Source: Rhodamnia argentea (taxonomy: Eukaryota > Streptophyta > Magnoliopsida > Myrtales > Myrtaceae). From it: a stretch of DNA of 64,000 nt. Positions 39,701-51,319 of this stretch are shown here, piece by piece. The position numbers and the translations under genes are program-made. The stretch spans positions 3,292,001 through 3,356,000 of the forward strand of contig NC_063152.1 of NCBI RefSeq assembly GCF_020921035.1. The letters are read 5' to 3'. The notes beneath the pieces were generated by a model. It was not told where the DNA came from. It ran no database searches and was given only the letters and a program-made list of their open reading frames with translations. Positions within the stretch are counted from its first letter, which is position 1. Every line of letters begins with the position of its first letter.

Positions 39701-42700
39701 AGAAATCACTTGCTCAGGTTGCCATTTTCCTGTGTGTTTCTTGAAACCGATAAATATTCAGAGTTTGCAAACCTGATACGTCTGCCTTAAAGATAGATAC
39801 CTCTGCATCTCCTGTTGTAACCTGAAATTATGAATAATGGCAAATATAGCAAATTCCGTCAATAAATTACGAATAATTAATTCAAGATGACATGTAGTTT
39901 TGTGACAAACCTTTGCTTCTGCTCAAGCATCCGTTCAAGAGCTTTTACCTCAACCTTATCGAACGCCAAGAAGAATCTTACCCAATATTTGACTTTTTCT
40001 CTTATCGACGTCTCACTTGGATAAAGTGATTCATACAGGAAAGATTCGATTGTGTCAGATCTGTTCAGGTCGAAGTAAAACAATAAGAATTTTGCCTTTA
40101 TTAAGACAGATACATAAATAATTTAGAGTAGTAGTTACAGCTCCTGAATTGCAGCAAATTTGTGTTTAGCATGCCCATTATCCTCACCACAATGACTTCA
40201 TCTATAGAGAGAACCAGAAATTCTGAAAGCTGGGCTTTTGAAATGCACGCCCCAGTCACAATCAAACATTCAAGCAATTAAAGAGTGAATGCAGAAGCTC
40301 TCAAGCATTTCAAATTCACTTTCATATATGGTCCAATTCAATAACAAACCAGCCAGAGCATGCAAAGGCATCCATGAAGAAATCCTATTAGAGATTGACA
40401 ACAATAAATTTACCAGTTATATAAAATTCATACTATCTAAATACTATCTAATGCAACTGGATGAAAGATGGTAGAAAGAATGTTATAAGATACTTCAGAA
40501 GCAGTCATCACATTATAACCTAAACTATATGAAAAGAAGTTATTCTGACGAAAAGGCAAACAAGTTCATGATCTTTTTAGTAGACCAAACCAACCTTTAG
40601 ACCAAACAAAGATCAATCAGAAAGAGTTACATCATTTTTCTACCCCAGGCAACCTATTGTTAGCATCTTCTCTTTTATCTTGAGTTGGTTTGACATAATT
40701 TCATGAAAAAGAGAATGCATGCCAATCTAGATTAGCAAAGAAACCATACAGACAGCAAATTGAACACCAGTAGCATTTTCTATGAAAGCAAAATGTTCCT
40801 CCCTTTCAATGATTAGTAGAGAAAACGAAATATTATCTAGCCTGAACATGACATGGCCTCCCACTTGAAATAAGAGTTTAAAGGGCAAGCAGAATCGCTT
40901 TCATAAGGAAAGAATACTGAAAAACATTGAGGTAAGGGTACATGACAAAGTAAGATGCAATGTTATTGCAGAATGGGTTCATGGATTTCGGCTTCCAAGA
41001 TGTTAGAGATCCAGAAACGTCTTAAAGAAATGCAAAATGAGCTTTGTTGATACTAATTAATCCCAGAGCAAGGCAGTATAAATGATTTTGCTGACAGTCC
41101 ACAAAATGGGTGATATTGATTTCAGTGTCTTTCAAGACACCCAAAGAGGTTGCAAAAAACTACAGAATGAGTTTCAGTGGAACATCCAGAGTGCAGTCCC
41201 CAAAACACGAGAGGAAAAAAAGAGAATGGTAAAACTTAAGGTTATGTGGTTAGGAATAATTCACCATGTAAGTTTAAACAGACTTCATGGTCGCCTATGC
41301 ATGCCTACTGCCACTATTCTATAAGTAATTCAGCTTCAAAATACATCTGAAACGAGAACCCACTGAAACTCTGCATCAAAAGCTATGCAAACCAAAAATT
41401 TGGCTCTCCTTTCCTATAATGTAATTGACTAGTAGAAAGCATAAATAAGCAGTCCATTTTAGTTAAAAGCATCTCACCGAAAATCTCTGTCATAGAAGCA
41501 TCTCAAGATCTTTCCTGGTATCCAGTCAAATTCATTCCCACCAACTGACACGTCAGAGTTCGTGCAATGAATCTTAAATATGTCAGCTAGCTTCTCCATG
41601 GTGTATTTCTTGACCAGTGGCTGGGAGTTTGAGAAACAAGTATTAAAATTCATGCCATAGCACAGAATCTGGCAAACAATATCATATGCACAATGCAGCA
41701 GTAGGATAGGTAAATTACTGATTTATCTCGAAGACGATCTGCCACAAGTTTTATAGCGTCAGCTGGAACGGAGTTTGGAGAATTAGACGCGACATCACAA
41801 ATAACAGTGACAACTTGCTTTCGCACGTTCTCGTCATAGTCCAGCAGTCGGTCACATAAGGCAGCTAACAATCAAATGAAAACATGTCAACAAATTTTAA
41901 ACACAGATTGTCGTCTAAAATGCACCAGTCTCCGCTTACCAATTATTTGAGGAGATTCAGCTCTAGAAGGATTTGACAGAAGGAAGTTCTTGACATGCTC
42001 AAGGACAGACATTCTTATCTCAACCGCTCTATCAGTAAGCCTCTTCAAGAACTCTGAAAAGACTGGCTGGAAAGGCTCAGTAATAGCATGGCCTGGAATG
42101 GAAAACAAGTCTCCAACTAGACTCACTGCTTTCAAACGAACTTCTAGCTGATCCGTCTGCATATAAGAATGTTACAAACTGAGAAATGATCCTCAATTTC
42201 CCATAAGGCTAAACCTCCTGAGTCCAGAATATAATACATAGTACCACTCTTAAATGAAAATCATGCAAATAATGTTAGTCTACCGATAGTTCTTTTTTAA
42301 GCTGTCGAACAGAGTGTGCAGGTTCCTCTATAGGTGCAACGGATCCAAACATTCCAAAAGCATAGTGAAAAGTGACTACTTGAGCAGGTATCACAGGCAA
42401 TGGAACACTTGAATGAATTGATACGTGTACAGCAGGTTTCTAGCCAAAAAACCAGTATGTAAAGCACACAAACAAGCAAAAAGTCTTGCATTACCAGAAG
42501 CTCTCCAGTTAGATATGGGATGACTCCTGACAATATTTGAGGAGCACATTGATATACATCACATATAACCTCGTGGTAGTCAATTTGATTATTCAAAGGC
42601 TTGCTATCTCCAGACATCAATGAAACAAGAAGCTGCTTTATAGTTGGTTCAAGTTTTGCTTCACAGCTCTCTATAACCTTCATCGCAAGCTTCCTAGCAG

Positions 42701-45700
42701 CTCCGGAGACATCCTGACATTGGAAATTGCAAAAAAATCAATTCTCCCCAAAATAGACATGCTAGGAAGATGAAATGCAACAAGATGCTAAACAGCAATA
42801 CAGTCAGCTGCAGGTACTCACATTTCTGTTTCGACCTAACACAGACAGTAAAATCAGCACAAGATCCTCGTTGATATCCTCACTCTCTTCCAAAAGAACG
42901 GTCATGATTGTCTGCATTGATGTCAGAACACTTTCTGGATGCTCATCACTGCATGTATCATTGTTCCAATTGAGTGAGTTTCTCCTTACTGAAGAAAGGT
43001 TATAGTAGCATCAAGTACAGTAAAACCTGACCCCCGGCCAGGCATCTCAGAAAACATTCAATCTCATCGTTAAGGCTATAAGCATAGAAAAAACAAAGGT
43101 TCGTCAAATGCAGATGACATGAATAATATAAACAATTAGTAGATTACACAAATAGTTTAACTGCCCTGGCAATTCGCATGCACCGTTATTTTAATTGTTT
43201 CTCTTGAATCAACCAAAGTGAAGAATATCCGAAGTGCTTTGGCCTAAACACACAGGAAAAAACGAGAACTGCACATGTATCATTCTCAAAATGTGCTCAG
43301 ATTGTGTACACAGTCCACAAAGGAGGGAGGAGGACAGAGAGTAGAAAAGGCAATTTCTTAGGTACTTGTTGAACTTTCGAGACAAGCCTCTCCTGCATTT
43401 CTGTCCCGCATAATCACGTGCATTGGAACTATTTTATGTGGCAAAAGAAACTTTGAGAAAATTAGCAATCATTCATGTCCAGTTCCTGCATATGTCGATC
43501 AGAATACCAACTGACCATCTTCAGATGAAGCTGAAAATCCTAATCCAACCACTGATAGCATGGAAAATATGGCCAGCGCAGGAAGCTGGTAAATAACAGC
43601 TGAAAGTTCTAATCTAACCACACATACCATGGAACAAATTTGCCAGTGCAGAAAGCAGTTACGCAATATTGCATGAGAGCTAGTGTATAACAACAGCCTG
43701 CAAGAAAATAACAATGAAACTCACCTGGCAACAGCAAAGAATGTACTGAACATCTCATTCACCAGATCATCACATTCTAGATCCAGCATCACAACACATG
43801 ACCTATATTTGGCAACAGTCTCTAATATGACAACTCTTCTTCCAAATGATGGACCACTAGCATCTTTTAATCCACTGAAAGTGCTTACGATCAACTGGAA
43901 TATGTCCTGCAAAAAAAAATTTACGCAAAGGCTTGTAATAAAATACACAACCTTCAATCAAGATACCTATTTAACAATCATTAACTTCAGCGGGAGTAAC
44001 AAAAACCTTTAAAACATCATCATCGTAGGGGGCATTAGGAGCAGTGATTCGAGTTATCTCACAAACACAGGCTGCTACAAGAAGCTTGACATCTCTGTCT
44101 GGATGTTTTAGCAATTCTGGCTTGACAATTGCTTTGAAAAAAGGATCTAAAGATTCCAAAGTTGAAGCCGATGGCGATTGGTCCAGCTCCGATAGACATG
44201 TTGTAGCTTGCTGTAATGTTAATGAACGTTTTATAATCAGCATTTAATCATAACTCAAGAACTTACTAAGCACACCATATGCTTCAAAGAATGGACCCCA
44301 GATATCATCAATGGGAAGTAAAGTCATTGACTATGTTCGGACCAGCAGAATCTGAAACTTTCCCACATAGCATGCACATAGAGAACAAATAAGAAACAGT
44401 AAACTGCTTGGCAGTTCAAAAGTTTTGCACTAAGAAATCATCCCTAGATTGAAGAACGAAGAATTGCTGGTAACAGGAAATCAGGGCTTGGTGTTCAGAA
44501 CTTATTAGAAGGACAAGGTTTAATAACATCCATACCCAAGACAAGCCAATTGACACCAACATTGTCAAAACCAGAACTCTACTCTGGATCAATAGGGTGT
44601 TTTAAAGATTGAATTCACGATAACAACATCCTTGAAATTCCCCCCATAAACTTGTGTGCAAACAACTAATCATGATTTTGGCAAGACCAACTGAAGGAAG
44701 TGATATTATAAAGACCAATGTGATAACTCAAACCTAAAATCACAAAACAAGACAGAGAAATTCCAACTCTGAACTTGAATTGGTTGGGTTGGCAGAATCA
44801 CAACTATCCTAATAATTTATCGATCAGGATTGGAACTCTTTATTAGATCCTAACAAACTACGAGACAACTCCTTGTCCAGACTATTCTTTCAGTTGTTGG
44901 ATCCTAGAATCACAAGATTTTAAGATCTGGACAGGGTTCTCAACAACCATGCTTCAACCACAAGCTCAAAATTTTAGGGTTTCAAAACAGTTATAGGCCA
45001 GTCCATTCTCCACTATTACCTTCCGTTCATACATTTAAGCCAAGGCCTCGCGACTAACCATAACAACATGAAAGTTAAGCAAAAAACAGATGACATAGAA
45101 GACATCCTCAAGTCAACTATAAGTTTCAGATGTAAGACAATTTCAATTGATTGCTCATCATTAACATCCAGCCTGAGGGTTGTCACAGCTGCTGCTTCTT
45201 CAGCTCATACATAAAAAAGTCTCGTCCTACCTCAAAAACGTTGATCATAAGATTGTCAATGCAACTAATATTTTCAACCATAAAGGAAATTAATTCAACC
45301 CAATGACAAAAAATCTTAAGAAAATATCATAAAGCAGCTATCCATGCTGCTAGTTCAACATACTAAATGTAGTTGATTGCCACAGCATTCTGAGGCAGTT
45401 AAAATACTAAGTGCAGCCACTGAAAGAAGTACACCTCAGCAACACACCACACCTGATTCTAAGGAAATTAACTCTTGGGAGAATTAGCATCTCTCATGGC
45501 ATTCTCCTTCTTCGACAGCTTTTTATGCCCACACTCAAATGCAACAAGTTGGTTTGAACATTTTTCCCTATTCTCTTTCTTCAGAAGCGCTGCAATTCCC
45601 ATCGTCCTATCCTTTGGCATCAAACCATCCATCAAATGCCCTCAAACGCAATTCATCACGTGAAACCTTCCCAATGCCACATTCACACTTCCACTACTTC

Positions 45701-47265
45701 TGCCTTGTCACAGGCTGGCAACCAGATAAGGAACATTGTCTAGTTGTGAACAAATAAGCCCACTGATATTGGTCTTTTGTGGGTCCACCATGTACCTCCT
45801 ACCTTCCTAATCCTATCATCATGTCAAAATATACATCCGAGCAGACTGTTGCTAAAACTCAGTTTAAGAGTGCGATTTCACAACACGACTTGACCATGAA
45901 CTGACTTTTTCACCAAAGCACCCAGCGAAAAACTATAGATGACAAAATCTGGAGAGTGAATACAAAAAGGAGACCCAGAAACATATCGCATTAAAACTTT
46001 TATTGTCAATGAACGGCCTCGAGAACAAAATCGCAAAGCTCAATGCCATGGTCCTGGCTACTTGATTCTCACACTTTCAAGACTCAACGTGAAACCATGT
46101 GGGATCTGAATTCAAATGACACAGACATATGCATCACATTTTCAGCCCGAACAATCCAATAAAACTCTACTTCAAGAAATATGATTACCGGCCATAACTT
46201 GAAAATTCCTAGACAGCACAATTCAACTTATAATAGTGTAGACAAGAGAAATATTGTCATCAGTATCCTTCCTCGCCACACCCAAGCTAGTGTCTAAATT
46301 TCCATCCAATCACTTAAACACTTTACTGATAACCACTCAGAATGTATACAGAAGCTGCATCTGTGGATACTGATATAAAGAAGGTCTATATACTCTCCTG
46401 GTGGTTTCTCTCAAATGAGAATTTACCGTCAGTTCAGAAAGTTTCAGGACACATGACAAGGACAATTGTAAAGATTATGGACAATTGACACGGTGGAAAT
46501 CATTGATTCATTCTTTTGTTAATAAGACACAAAAGCAAACCCCTACTAAGAGGAATATGTGTAACAGCCAGCAATTTATGATAATGTTAATATGTTCATC
46601 ACCAAACCCGAAAAACCTACATGCATGAGATTCTTGCTTCACTTTCATCTTCCAAGAAGCGAGAAATTCAATCCTAGATCACCACCTACACAAATCTATC
46701 TGCATAAAGGCAAGGCACCCTCAGATGGCTGTTCACGGCTACTCAGTCCTAATTATGATAACCTCGCCAAGATTAGTCCTTGAACATTATTCACATCATA
46801 AGTTAGAGAGATTATCCTAGTTAAGGGATGCCACTCCTAGGCCAACCATATCGATTTTGCTAAACAATCCATTTACTCTCAGCAAAGGTGCAGAATTTAA
46901 AAACCCAAACTTCAAAACCACAAGGCGTCTAACCCTAACCAGAACAGGACAACCTGTACCACCAACCTTGTGGTTAATCTCCACGCTTCCTCACACCCCA
47001 AAATCGAGTCCCGCGAGCCCACAACCTCTCAAACGGAACCACACTACAAAATTCGCCACCACTATCTCCCTCCCCTCCCTCGGCAACCAAACAGGAGCTA
47101 ACCGAAATAACTACCCCAGACGGAAGGACGACAAAGCAAATCCCTTTACGCACAATTCGAAAGAATGCAGACCTTCAAGAGCTTGGCGAGCGCGTCCTTA
47201 GAGGGAGCATGAGACTCGAGCTTGGATCCGAGCTCCTTCAGCTGCTGCTCGAGCTTCTGACCCAT
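30782..47265 (-). CDS. PDS5: Sister chromatid cohesion protein PDS5 (A/B type), 34 exons, 1,627 aa
   Basis: Nuclear HEAT-repeat regulator of cohesin, with roles in cohesion, DNA repair and recombination. 34 exons on the minus strand join in phase to 4,884 nt: 47265-47173, 44210-44007, 43906-43725, 42948-42822, 42713-42495, 42156-41940, 41864-41719, 41620-41478, 40060-39911, 39821-39773, 39690-39499, 39396-39214, 38751-38597, 38498-38372, 38284-38135, 38044-37985, 37840-37704, 37617-37497, 37353-37219, 37106-36910, 36210-36054, 35823-35677, 34650-34570, 34472-34088, 34000-33831, 33738-33646, 33258-33182, 32800-32749, 32637-32551, 32443-32406, 32193-32131, 32050-31911, 31278-30923, 30832-30782. 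The N-terminus MGQKLEQQLKELGSKLE is conserved. HEAT repeats fill about 1-1100, and a Tudor-like domain spans about 1341-1412 (IKVWWPMDKKFYQG, LYDDGDVEIL, KERWEL). The tail is Lys/Ser/Glu-rich and ends WKSRVGKSSSRRVG. The length fits the long PDS5A/B class. Intron 1 is 2.96 kb. All introns are GT-AG except intron 22 (GC-AG). Confidence 0.93.
34651..35676 (-). other. GC-AG intron 22 of PDS5
   Basis: Exon 22 ends ...TCTGAG directly followed by GCAAGT, the usual form of a GC donor; the acceptor is ...GATAG before GCAAAT. Both neighbouring exons read in phase and match the family, so no GT donor nearby would serve as well. Confidence 0.75.
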
Positions 47266-48253
47266 TTTTCTCCGCCCGCAAATAGAAACGAGTGGCGGTC
47301 CGTCGTCCTAGGGCTTCGCGAGCTGGAGCTGGTTCATGGGGTTCTGAGCAAGAACGAGAAGTGAAACAACTGAAGGGAGAGCGCTCGCAGTCGTTAGTTG
47401 TCGTGTGCTCGTGTCCGAGGGCGTGACTCTCTCTCTCTCTCTCTCTAGGTGATTTTCGAACAGGGATGCGAAATGAGCTCGAGATGCAAGTGAAATTGAA
47501 AATCGCACGCATGTTTATCTCGGGGACTTTCCGATTCCCGTTTCTTGATGATTTGCTTAAGCGCCCCTCTATTTCCGCTAATTACCCTTGTGTCCCCGAA
47601 AATTTCTCTCCTTTCTCACTTATGTCCCTACCCAGTACCCATTTGACAAGTTGTTTTTGGCTCCGAGACTATTCATTTATATGTTAAATATTAAATAATC
47701 AGCATTCAATACCTATAGATGAGCAACCTAGATTGGTAATGCGGTTCGTACAAAAGAAGATATCAAATCAACCTCTACTTTGGCGAATTGAATATCCAAT
47801 TTGAGCAAATTCATGTACCGGAAAGTTAATAATAGCTAGCATCTAATAAATAATGTCGCATGGTAAATGGAAAGTTCTCCTCGCCTACTTCGGCGAATCG
47901 AAATTTGAAGTTTTGACTTATGTAGCTTTAACTTGTATCTCTTAAAAAAAATCCTGAAATTGCAAAGGAAGCTAGTTTCCTATTTATTCGTGAATTGTTG
48001 AACCCTTTGAGATAACGTAGCTAGCTGGTGCATTCGAGAAATTCTGGCCTCAGGGAGTCACCCTTTCAAATCTCATTAAATAAACCAAAATATGTATAGT
48101 TGAACTAATTCTCAGGCGATGTGTTCGAAAACCTTTTTTGAACGTGATAATAGACATCAAATGGAGCACAAGTTAATTGATGGCTATTCAATTTGCTTGC
48201 TTTCAACAGAAAATTCACAAATATGCGAAATAGATGAAAGTTGCAATAATCTA
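47266..48253. other. PDS5 5' leader and promoter region
   Basis: A (CT)n tract (about 47428-47448) lies about 165 bases before the PDS5 start codon, a common feature of plant leaders. No other gene was recognised. Confidence 0.5.
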
Positions 48254-48851
48254 GGCCTAATTCCCAAAAAAATTTCCAACTTTAGGTCAAGCCTCAAATT
48301 TGCCGTGAACTTTTTTTTGTCTAAGAAAAACATTCAACTTGAAGTTCAATCTCAAATCTTGCCCGAATTTTTTTGTCTTGAAAAAAATCGAAACTTTAGG
48401 TTCAGTCCCAAATCAACCCAAATTTTTTTTTCCTAAGAAAAAATCGTCAAGTTTTACTCTAGTATCAAATCTGCTCCATTAGCCATCTGTCCAAAAATCG
48501 CCTTTAGTCATTCCTAATTTTCATATCCTAGAGCGATTTCGGTTTGGAGAATTTCTTTATTGAGGTGAATTTAACATCCACGTGAAAATGCCACGTTGAT
48601 CCATACTTATCACCCCATCACTTTGCTAATGTAGGTTTTTTTATCGACATGAAAATTTCATGTCAAATTGGGACTATACCATGGGGTAGATTTGAGAATA
48701 TATTAAAAAATTTATGATTTTTCTAGACAAAAAAAGAGTTCAAAGATTTGAGACTATGCCTAAAGTTCAGGGTATTTTCGAAAATCAAAAAAAAGTTTGG
48801 GGTAAATTTGAAACTAAACGTAAAGTTTTGGATTTTTTAGGGAATTAGGCC
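48254..48851. mobile_element. TIR element, 598 bp, with perfect 10-bp target duplication
   Basis: It starts GGCCTAATTCCC and ends GGGAATTAGGCC, with imperfect inverted arms of over 60 bp (CCAACTTTAGGTCAAGCCTC against the inverse of the right arm). CAATAATCTA stands on both sides (48244-48253, 48852-48861). The interior repeats AAAAAATTT/CAAATTT phrases and holds no gene. Target size suggests a Mutator-like MITE. Confidence 0.75.
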
Positions 48852-49065
48852 CAATAATCTATATCTATATCTTCCTATTTCTATTTATCCAAAAGAACAA
48901 AAGGAGACTTTTGGAGAACACGTGTCACCCTCTCCCTCCCTTCCCTTTTTTTTTTTATCATCTCTCCTTTTTTTTCTCCTTTTTTTTTTATTGGTTTTTC
49001 CTCCTTAATTTATAAACTTTGCTTTTTTCCATTTTCTCAATTTTACTTTTAAGTGTCAAATTTTA

Positions 49066-50577
49066 GGGAAATTTTCAAAAAAGGGCCCCAAGTGCGTTGA
49101 GTTTCTCAAATAAGGGCTTGAAGTGGATCATGTTTCAAATAAGAGCCTGAAGTGTTCTATTTGTTTCAAAAAAGGGCCTAACCAAAGGTGTTTTTCGTCT
49201 TTTTATATTTTCTGACTTTTTCCTTCCCGTTTTCCCTTTTTTTTTCTCTTCCTCCCTGCTGTTTGCCTTCATGGTCGTCTTCTTCTTTTCTTCATCTTCT
49301 CTCTTCTTGAACCTTCAAACTTCCCTAAACCGTCTCTACCCCCTCGCTCCTCTAAAAATGACCATTGCCAGCCGGCCCCTTTGCCAGAAGCTGTCGAATT
49401 ACAGTCGTGCCCCGACTAAGTGGCCGCCGATGATCACCCTCTTTACGGTGGCTCTAAACGAGCAGTTCGAGCTCACTTGAAGCCGTCCACCAAGTGCAGG
49501 TAGGTCTTGAGGTTATCCAGCTAGTTCACGTCTCGCTTCAACGGCACATAGCACAAAAGTTTTCGTGGGTTCAGAACCACGAGCTACTCGGTGCCCGGGC
49601 AGTTGTTCCCATATGTTGATGGAATGAGTGAAGCCATTGTAAAGGCACCTACAGTTGGTCAGAACTCAGAAGTAGAGTTGACTTCCTAGTTAAGCTATTT
49701 TTTCCCCTGTTCATACACGGATCTCACTGAGGTACAGCGAGTCCCAGCTGCTGAGCCTCAGCTCCCTCTCCTCCTTAGCAAACTCCCATTGTGTCCACCA
49801 TGCGCCTCCGAATCCAGCTTGGCAAACGCAGCACCCGGATATCCCAGTCGCTGAGGACGCTGTCGCCGGCGTCGGCCCGGTCGATGACGTACTCGGGCGC
49901 TTTGTTTATCAGGTCATCTAAGTTGACGGTGCACAAAACCTTGATCGCTGCTCCTCAAGGCAACACCGAAAGCTTCAGTTGCCCATCCGTGGGGTCCCGA
50001 AGGAGGTGACAGTGACAAGTAGGGCCGCGCTCCCGAAGGCCGTCTTCAGGTATACGATGAGCACTGCCAGGGCCGCGCCCAAGCTGTGGCCAGCTCGTTG
50101 TCGTAGGACGGCAGGAGCCGCGAGGTCTCCTAGCACACCATCGCCGGTGAGCACGGGCAATTCGAGGCGTGCGACGTGCACAGGCTTTGGAACCCACTCT
50201 CCATCATGGGCGCTTCCAAGAGAGCGGGGATGGGAGCGAGCCGCTGGGTCGGAGGCGTGCTTTTTGTAATTCGACGACTTCCAGCGGGGGGCGGGTCGGC
50301 CATGGTCGTTTTTGTAAAGAGGAGCGAGGGGTAGAATGGAGTAACAGTTCAGAGAAGTCTGATGGTTCAAGAAAAGAAGGAAAGAAGAAGACAGCGATGA
50401 TGGTAACCAGCGGGGAGGAAGAGAGAAAAAAAAAGGGAAAAGAATGAAAAAAAAAATCCCAAAATGTAAAAAGACGAAAACACCGTTGATTAGGCCCCTT
50501 TTTTGAAATAAAAATGGCACTTTAGGCCCTTATTTGAGAAAGTCAAGGTACTTGGGGTCCTTTTTTGAATTTTTCCC
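49066..50577. mobile_element. Pack-MULE type element, 1,512 bp, carrying a lipase fragment
   Basis: Perfect 9-bp target duplication CAAATTTTA (49057-49065, 50578-50586). It starts GGGAAATTTTCAAAAAAGGG and ends TGAATTTTTCCC. The inverted arms are about 330 bp long: outer parts repeat CAAATAAGGGC phrases and inner parts the mirrored block CTTGAACC...AAACGACCATGGCC-like on each side. Between them lies a minus-strand lipase fragment. No transposase was seen, so it depends on a helper elsewhere. Confidence 0.82.
49470..50240 (-). pseudogene. Captured class-3 lipase (DAD1-like PLA1) fragment
   Basis: Minus-strand reading gives, in order, AGHSLGAALAVL with the lipase box GHSLG, VTVTSFGTPRMGN, then a stop, then after a shift KVLCTVNLDDLINKAPEYV (Asp region), ELRLSSWDSLYLSEIR and finally LDNLKTYLHLVDGF (catalytic His region). 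This is the order of the C-terminal half of chloroplast-type DAD1-like phospholipase A1 proteins. Several stops and frame changes show it is dead. The N-terminal half and transit peptide are missing. It lies wholly inside the TIR element. Confidence 0.75.
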
Positions 50578-50641
50578 CAAATTTTATTGACCCTCCATTG
50601 TTTGGCATTTTATGTGTTGGCGAACTGAATTAAATAACATA

Positions 50642-51310
50642 GAAAAAATTTCAAATAAGGACCTAAAATGCTTTCATTTTTTTCAAATAGAGGTCTGAAG
50701 TGAATCTTATTTCAAATAAAGGCCTAAAATGCCTTATTTGTTTCAAATATGGCCTGATGAAGGGCGTTTTTGTCATTTTTCTTTATTAACTTTCTTTTTC
50801 CTTTTTTTTCCTTTGTTTGAGCCTTTGAGGGTTGCCGCCCTCGCCGGCCAATGGGTGAGGCTAGCAAGCTAACCGCTAGCAACCCTTGTGCAAATATGGC
50901 GAGGCATTCCTCATGGCCACAAGGGTCGCTTGTGGCCATTAAGACGAGCCTTTGCAGGTCATAGTCGAGGTCGGCCCCAAGTGATGCCTCGCCAGATCTA
51001 GGCGAGGGTCGCTAACGGCCAGCCAAGTGTAGCAAACCTCAACGGCCGAAATAAAGGACAAAAAAAAGAAGGGAGAAAAAAAAAAGAAAATGAAATGACG
51101 AAAATGCCATTAGTCGGACCTTTCCTTGTTGCAAAGAGCAAACTATTTAAAAGAAGACCCATTTCGGATCCTTATCTGAAAAAATTAGAGCACTCCAGGC
51201 CATTCTTTGTTGCAAAAAGTCAACTTCATGCTCTTATTCGAAACAATGTTCGCTTTAGACCTTTATTTGAGAAAATGAGATCATTTCAAGCCATTATTTT
51301 GAACTTTCCC
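50642..51310. mobile_element. Mutator-like TIR element of the GGGCC family, 669 bp
   Basis: It starts GAAAAAATTTCAAATAAGG and ends TTTTGAACTTTCCC, with the same inverted CAAATAAGG/CTTTATTTG arms as 15175-16095 and 49066-50577. Flanks are AATAACATA (50633-50641) and AGTAACATA (51311-51319), a 9-bp target duplication with one mismatch. The core is GC-rich (GCCTCGCC, GGCGAGGG) and no host gene was recognised in it. Confidence 0.72.
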
Positions 51311-51319
51311 AGTAACATA

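Noticed and set aside
49975-50520. 181-residue minus frame as a complete lipase gene
   Set aside because: It has GHSLG but begins in the TIR arm, stops before the Asp and His regions, and the rest lies in other frames; a captured fragment, not a gene.
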